Assembly: GCA_045546775.1 (NCBI GenBank)
Contig: JAZQDM010000058.1
Span: 1 to 18,586 of the forward strand
Source: RGIG3002 sp045546775
GTDB taxonomy: Bacteria; Bacillota; Clostridia; Lachnospirales; Lachnospiraceae
Direction of reading: 5' to 3'
Length of the DNA: 18,586 bases
Shown: positions 15,093-18,586 of the stretch, piece after piece
Layout of the letters: each line of letters begins with the position of its first letter
Numbering within the stretch: the first letter of the stretch is position 1
The notes under the pieces: model-generated
The model's database searches: none
Seen by the model: only the letters and a program-made list of their open reading frames with translations
What the model was told of the DNA's origin: nothing
Translations under genes and position numbers: made by a program

Positions 15093-15509
15093 ATGAAAGA
15101 GAAAATACTGCAGTCGGTTTTAGCAATATTTTGTGGTGTATTATGTTTTATAATAGATTTTTTGATTATACCGAAAATATATGGTGTGGAAGATATTATA
15201 TGGGGTACATTGATGGTTATTGTACCGGTTGTGCCTGCCGTTTTATTATTTGAAAAGCTGAAACAGTGTCATTTAAGATGTGTTTTTCTTAGTGCATTCG
15301 TTCAATATGTTCTCCTGTGGGTTTTTGTAAGACCATTATCTAAGTATTTAGGATGCTCGATTGAATTTGCACTTGGTGATTTTGAGTATATAGGAATGGT
15401 TTTCTGCTGGCCTATTGCCGGCGCATTGGCACAGCTGGTTGTAATTGCATTGATGAGATACCTAAAAAAGAAAGGAACCTGGAATGACACAAGAACAGAA
15501 GAATCGTAA
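15093..15509 (+). CDS. Small four-helix membrane protein, unknown
   Basis: This is a 138-aa protein with four predicted membrane segments (about 6-27, 37-53, 63-80 and 98-122) and a Lys/Arg-rich C-terminal tail. I recognise no family, and no catalytic residues are apparent. It begins one base after the glycosyltransferase stop, with GGAGGGAGAG upstream. It overlaps the next gene by 26 bases, so it is almost certainly co-translated with both. It may be an accessory or anchor for its neighbours, but this is context only. Confidence 0.72.
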   Translation: MKEKILQSVLAIFCGVLCFIIDFLIIPKIYGVEDIIWGTLMVIVPVVPAVLLFEKLKQCHLRCVFLSAFVQYVLLWVFVRPLSKYLGCSIEFALGDFEYIGMVFCWPIAGALAQLVVIALMRYLKKKGTWNDTRTEES

Positions 15510-15894
15510 TGAACTGGAATTATCTGTTGACAACAAAACAATAAAATTCATTGTGGAACGCGGATACTGTTTTGTGTATTTTACAGAAAATGGAAAAACG
15601 ATTAAGTTGGGTGAAGACAGCCTCAGTACAATAGTTTCGAAACTATTTCTTTCTTTTATTGATGCAAAAAGCAGAAAATACGTGGTATACCAAGGGATAG
15701 AATTCTTTACAATCTTTAACCTGATGGGACCGCATGTGACGATAGCTGGCAGGGATTTTAGGGCCGATGGTTTGGAGTTACTCTTTCTGGAAGACGGCGG
15801 AAAAATCACTCCCTTAGTTTGTTTGACTATGGATGATATTAAAGATTGGGTTAATGAGTTAGTTGTTTTTATGATTCAATGTGATGGAAGGTAG
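15484..15894 (+). CDS. Small soluble protein of unknown function
   Basis: This is a 136-aa cytosolic protein without signal peptide. It has a beta-rich N-terminal part (about 12-45, with FIVERGYCFVYFTENGK), a helix, another strand pair, and a C-terminal TMDDIKDWVNELVVF helix. It is not recognised. AAAGGAA about eight bases before the ATG at 15484 supports the start, inside the end of the preceding gene. The size, acidity and lack of motifs resemble small immunity proteins, which I cannot demonstrate. Confidence 0.65.
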   Translation: MTQEQKNRNELELSVDNKTIKFIVERGYCFVYFTENGKTIKLGEDSLSTIVSKLFLSFIDAKSRKYVVYQGIEFFTIFNLMGPHVTIAGRDFRADGLELLFLEDGGKITPLVCLTMDDIKDWVNELVVFMIQCDGR

Positions 15895-15910
15895 ATGCGG
15901 GTAACGATTT

Positions 15911-17218
15911 ATGAAAAAGAAATATATCCTATTAATTATTATAGCTATACTGGCAATTTTGTTGGCGGTTTTGGGAACTGTTTGCAATCCTTATTGGAAT
16001 AGCCATAACCCGGATTCGTATTCAAAGCCTTACGACTATGAGTTGACTTCCAAAGAAGCAATGGCAGATTTAGAGTATGCGATGAAGTATTTAAAAAAGC
16101 TGCATCCTGCACTTTACAAAGAGGTTCCGGAGGCGGTTGCACAGCGGTATGAAGCAGTAAAAGCAAAGCTTGCATCGTGCGAGAGTATAATGGTGAATGA
16201 ACTGGAAAAAGAGATTGAGTTCATTTTTGCTGCTTTGCGGGATGGACATACAAGTGTTTTTGAAAATAGCGGTGAACGCCGGATTTTAAAATATTACCGC
16301 CAGTGGATAAGTGAAGGCTATGAAATTGTTGCAATTAACGGAGTTTCGATAGAAGAATTGTTGGAGCGCAACAGTGAATATTACAGCTACGAAGTGACTT
16401 CCTGGCAATATGAAACAATGTTGGATGATATGCTTACCGTCGTAGGACTCGATTATTTAGGGTTTGATGTGACAGAAGGTGTGGAGTACACATTGATGTC
16501 ACAGGACGGCAGTAGCTATACGGAAATCTGTTATTCGGACGATTATCTTGTCTGGGAAGAATACGCAGAATTTAACAATATCGCAGATGATGAAACGACG
16601 GAACAGAGTTTTGTAACGTATGAAATTGACACCGAAAATAACGTGGCAATTCTTTATCTTGATTCGTGTACATACAATGACGAATACAAAAACTGCGTGC
16701 GTCAGATGTTCGAGGAAGTAAAAGAAAAAGGCATTGCAAATGTGGCAGTGGATTTGCGTTATAACGGTGGCGGCAGCAGTTTAGTCGTAAATGAATTTTT
16801 CAAATATTTTGATATAGACAGCTATAAAGTTACTTCCATGGGATGGCGCTTAGGTTTCCTTTACCTTCAGCTCGGCTCAGGTGTTGCAAAAAATGAAAAA
16901 TACGAGGAGTTGCTTTTTGATGGCAACTTGTATCTTTTGACATCCACAAATACATTCAGCTCTGCCATGATGTTTGCCCAGTATGTAAAAGACAATTCGC
17001 TTGGAACGATTATCGGAGAAGCACCGGGCAATAATCCAAACGGTTACGGCGAGATAGTTTATTTCCAGTTGCCAAATTCGGAGTTGTATATGTGCATTTC
17101 GACAAAGCGTTTTTATAGGGCTGACAAAGAAAGCACGGATGAGTTAGTTTATCCGGATATCGAATGTGACAGTGATGGCGCAATGGATGAGTTGTACAGG
17201 CGTATAGCAAACAGATAA
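15911..17218 (+). CDS. Membrane-anchored S41 family peptidase
   Basis: This is a 435-aa S41 (C-terminal processing/tricorn-like) serine peptidase. An N-terminal hydrophobic anchor (about 5-24) without a lipobox places it outside the cell. Residues about 45-115 form the N-terminal helical part with the RDGHTS motif (D111-G-H113). The core has DLRYNGGGSS (281-290), the nucleophile is probably Ser350 in TNTFSSAMMFA, and an IIGEAPGNNPNGYGE loop follows. The short insert with ISEGYEIVAINGVSIEELL is PDZ-like. Substrates are presumably extracellular or envelope proteins; none can be named. The ribosome binding site is weak (GCGGG about ten bases before ATG). It starts 16 bases after its upstream neighbour. 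Confidence 0.9.
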   Translation: MKKKYILLIIIAILAILLAVLGTVCNPYWNSHNPDSYSKPYDYELTSKEAMADLEYAMKYLKKLHPALYKEVPEAVAQRYEAVKAKLASCESIMVNELEKEIEFIFAALRDGHTSVFENSGERRILKYYRQWISEGYEIVAINGVSIEELLERNSEYYSYEVTSWQYETMLDDMLTVVGLDYLGFDVTEGVEYTLMSQDGSSYTEICYSDDYLVWEEYAEFNNIADDETTEQSFVTYEIDTENNVAILYLDSCTYNDEYKNCVRQMFEEVKEKGIANVAVDLRYNGGGSSLVVNEFFKYFDIDSYKVTSMGWRLGFLYLQLGSGVAKNEKYEELLFDGNLYLLTSTNTFSSAMMFAQYVKDNSLGTIIGEAPGNNPNGYGEIVYFQLPNSELYMCISTKRFYRADKESTDELVYPDIECDSDGAMDELYRRIANR

Positions 17219-17243
17219 TAATATACGTTTGGGGAGAGTATTT

Positions 17244-17624
17244 ATGCAGGAAATAATAGATGTTTATAAAAAGTCACACAAAATAAGAAACTTAAGCCTT
17301 TTTGCGTTTATTGTATCGTCGGTGTGCATGATAATTCTTATAGTTGTTGGTGTTATATTCATAGATTACTTGAACCTCTTTATGGTGTTGTCACTTGTAG
17401 TTGGTGCCATCGGATGTGCGCTTTTCTTTATCAACAATTTCAAGTACTGGGGCGATGAGTCGGTTTTGTTTGAAACATTAATGCTTTCCAATATGTCTAC
17501 AGAGGAGATTTATCAGTTGGCGGCCACTCACAAAATGAACAAACGCCAATTAGATTATAACGTGCGCATGTACAGAGGCCCTGAAGCAGTCAAAAAGGGA
17601 AGGTACAAAAGGCATAAAGTTTGA
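17244..17624 (+). CDS. Small membrane protein, unknown
   Basis: This is a 126-aa protein with two predicted membrane helices (about 18-40 and 45-64) and a cytosolic C-terminal half. That half is rich in Lys, Arg, Met and Asn and ends in KKGRYKRHK, consistent with contact with nucleic acid or lipid headgroups. The ATG at 17244 has GGGGAGAG upstream; an in-frame TTG at 17229 does not. I recognise no family. It lies 25 bases after the S41 gene, within its likely transcript, and before the XRE regulator's promoter region. Confidence 0.7.
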   Translation: MQEIIDVYKKSHKIRNLSLFAFIVSSVCMIILIVVGVIFIDYLNLFMVLSLVVGAIGCALFFINNFKYWGDESVLFETLMLSNMSTEEIYQLAATHKMNKRQLDYNVRMYRGPEAVKKGRYKRHKV

Positions 17625-17631
17625 GAAAAAC

Positions 17632-17704
17632 AAATGCATTTTATCGCAGATTTCCGCATCGCAAAGAATATTTGCGCCTCAAAAAGTCATGTAAAAATGC
17701 AATT
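17632..17704 (+). promoter_or_regulatory. Palindrome-rich upstream region of the XRE regulator
   Basis: AAATGCATTT (17632-17641) is a perfect 10-bp palindrome. A near copy, AAATGCAATT, sits at 17695-17704, just before the -35. Between them CGCAAA (17660-17665) pairs with TTTGCG (17671-17676) around a 5-nt loop. The two outer copies can also pair with each other over 8 bp. This could be an operator for autoregulation, or an RNA structure after the upstream gene. The structures are seen; the role is inferred. Confidence 0.4.
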
Positions 17705-17706
17705 GC

Positions 17707-17734
17707 TTGCCCGTTTTAAGGAGATGCTTATAAT
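17707..17734 (+). promoter_or_regulatory. Promoter of the XRE regulator
   Basis: TTGCCC (17707-17712) and TATAAT (17729-17734) are separated by 16 bases. Transcription would begin near 17741, just before the AAGGAGG ribosome binding site (17744-17750). The leader is therefore very short, about 18 nt. Confidence 0.62.
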
Positions 17735-17758
17735 GAAAACTGTAAGGAGGAACACAAA

Positions 17759-18247
17759 ATGCGTATAGGTCAGACAATTATAAAAATACGTCAGGATAAT
17801 AAATTGACGCAGGAAGATTTTGCAAAAAAATTTAATGTAACCCGCCAGACAGTTTCAAATTGGGAGAATGAAAAAAGCTATCCTGATTTACTTACACTCA
17901 TAAAAATAAGTGACGATTTTGATTGTTCGCTCGATTCGATGTTAAAAGACAACCCGGACATGACAGAGAAAATGAATGAAAATATGAAGTATGGAGAGCA
18001 AATGTCAGCAGCCGGCGGAATATGTGGAATATTTCTTTTCATATGGGTTATCGAATGTATGATTTTACAGTATGGAAGCAGATACATCTGGATCGGTATT
18101 CTTATTATAATTTTTCTTAGCAGTGATTCTATAGGTTTTATTATGGGCGCGGCAAAAAAAGGAAGCAACAAAGACAAGGTTCGTTTTTGGTCATTTTATT
18201 TGGCGTTTGCAGTATTGTCATTCGGAGTGATTTATTATATACGGTAG
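17759..18247 (+). CDS. XRE-family transcriptional regulator with C-terminal membrane domain
   Basis: This is a 162-aa protein. An N-terminal HTH_3/Cro-C1 DNA-binding domain (about 4-60) contains TQEDFAKKFNVTRQTVSNWE, with the recognition helix at RQTVSNW. A linker rich in Met, Asn and Glu is followed by three hydrophobic segments (about 85-103, 110-128 and 144-161). The regulator is thus tethered to the membrane, which suggests it senses an envelope or membrane signal. AAGGAGG eight bases before the ATG is the strongest ribosome binding site in the window. It has its own promoter and possible operator palindromes. Candidate targets are itself and neighbouring genes, untested. Confidence 0.9.
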   Translation: MRIGQTIIKIRQDNKLTQEDFAKKFNVTRQTVSNWENEKSYPDLLTLIKISDDFDCSLDSMLKDNPDMTEKMNENMKYGEQMSAAGGICGIFLFIWVIECMILQYGSRYIWIGILIIIFLSSDSIGFIMGAAKKGSNKDKVRFWSFYLAFAVLSFGVIYYIR

Positions 18248-18255
18248 CAACATTT

Positions 18256-18288
18256 GAGAGATTGTGAAGAAAATCTTTGCAATCTCTC
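18256..18288 (+). terminator. Long hairpin after the XRE gene, without U-run
   Basis: The 15-base arms 18256-18270 and 18274-18288 pair fully around a 3-nt AAA loop, using two G-U wobbles. The outer part is GAGAGATTG/CAATCTCTC. No T-run follows on either strand, so it is not a standard terminator. The two wobbles are only pairs in + strand RNA, implying it acts in the transcript of the upstream gene as terminator, processing or stabilising element. Confidence 0.5.
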
Positions 18289-18407
18289 ACACAAAGTAGT
18301 ATCATCATATCAAATCATGCGAATTCAAATCGCAAAAAATTCTATTTTATTCAAAATTTTCTTTATGAATCTGCCGGTTTTCCCGGAATATTTTCAAACA
18401 GCAATTG
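18289..18407. other. Non-coding spacer, no clear function
   Basis: This AT-rich spacer follows the hairpin of the XRE gene. It holds only short inverted repeats: TGCGA/TCGCA around 18319-18335 and CCGG/CCGG at 18374-18386. I see no reading frame with a ribosome binding site and no RNA gene in it. Confidence 0.4.
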
Positions 18408-18436
18408 TTGAGAAACGCACTAAAATCAACTATAAT
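18408..18436 (+). promoter_or_regulatory. Consensus-like promoter touching the ribosome binding site of the last gene
   Basis: TTGAGA (18408-18413) and TATAAT (18431-18436) have the ideal 17-base spacing. The ribosome binding site GGAGG follows the -10 immediately (18437-18441), and ATG is at 18449. Normal initiation about seven bases after the -10 would leave GGAGG out of the mRNA, so the promoter may give a near-leaderless transcript. Confidence 0.6.
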
Positions 18437-18448
18437 GGAGGTACACCT

Positions 18449-18586
18449 ATGGCAAAAAACAAAAGATGGTACAACAAAAAATATTTGTGGGAGAAGTTTC
18501 GGCCAAACCGGAAGTACAAAGACCGATTATTTCGATTTCTATTTCGCGATAAGAAGGACTTGTTGCAACTTTACAACGCGGTAAAC
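18449..18586 (+). CDS. Rpn/PD-(D/E)XK nuclease family protein, N-terminus (partial)
   Basis: Only the first 46 codons are in the window. After a very basic start rich in Lys, Asn, Arg and Trp (1-22), the segment YKDRLFRFLFRDKKDLLQLY (23-42) is followed by NAVN. This matches the opening of the Rpn-type, PD-(D/E)XK-nuclease proteins often annotated as recombination-promoting nuclease or putative transposase in Clostridia. The catalytic residues would lie beyond the right edge. GGAGG eight bases before the ATG supports the start. The basic extension before the KDRLF block is longer than I would expect. The gene is truncated by the window. Confidence 0.72.
   Translation, partial: MAKNKRWYNKKYLWEKFRPNRKYKDRLFRFLFRDKKDLLQLYNAVN

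Noticed and set aside
17660..17676. Intrinsic terminator after the gene at 17244
   Set aside because: The CGCAAA/TTTGCG stem is followed by CCTCAAAAAG rather than a T-run.
1057..18247. An integron or phage island with tRNA attachment site
   Set aside because: I found no integrase, no repeated attC-like gaps and no copy of a tRNA 3' end downstream of the tRNA cluster.
18290..18430. CRISPR or repeat array in the last spacer
   Set aside because: The AT-rich text has no regularly spaced direct repeats; the short inverted repeats are of chance length.

Overview
The window reads as chromosomal DNA of a low-GC Gram-positive anaerobe, most likely a Lachnospiraceae-type Firmicute. The basis is the AT-rich composition, strong AGGAGG-type ribosome binding sites, TTGxxx/TATAAT promoters, the rRNA-tRNA cluster and families common in that group (YcxB, DUF998, DUF3916, DUF1349, an LprI/DUF3298 lipoprotein and an Rpn-type nuclease). 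This placement is inference by eye, not a database match.

Positions 1-931 are the end of an rRNA operon. They hold the 3' end of 23S rRNA and seven tRNAs (Asp, Val, Thr, Tyr, initiator Met, Phe, Lys), closed by a strong intrinsic terminator. No 5S rRNA gene lies between the 23S end and the terminator, and none of the tRNAs encodes its CCA end.

Positions 986-18247 hold 23 protein genes, all on the + strand and mostly separated by fewer than 100 bases or overlapping. I see no convincing hairpin-plus-U-run terminator among them. It opens with a Cys-tRNA(Pro) deacylase (ybaK) behind a good promoter. Next come YcxB-like, DUF1349, CPBP protease, unknown and DUF998 genes, then a multidomain lipoprotein, a coupled DUF3916/unknown pair, a rhomboid protease and an SDR enzyme with an altered active site. 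After these are a GNAT/VanZ pair and a second GNAT with its own promoter. The rest is an unknown Pro/Gln-rich protein, an alpha/beta hydrolase-MATE exporter-family 1 glycosyltransferase run, two small unknowns, a membrane-anchored S41 peptidase and a small membrane protein. A membrane-bound XRE regulator with its own promoter closes the stretch.

The mixture looks like an accessory, cassette-like or orphan gene array beside an rRNA/tRNA locus. It is biased toward the cell envelope, intramembrane proteolysis and small-molecule modification or export. There is no integrase, transposase array, attC-like repeat series or CRISPR. The one gene with a mobile-DNA flavour is the 5' part of a PD-(D/E)XK (Rpn-type) nuclease that runs off the right edge.

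The observations most worth following are the missing 5S gene, a possible frameshift at a T7 run (4213-4219), the Lys-to-Asn change in the SDR catalytic motif, the coupled unknown pair at 6635-8235, the hydrolase-exporter-glycosyltransferase run, and the layout of the last promoter.
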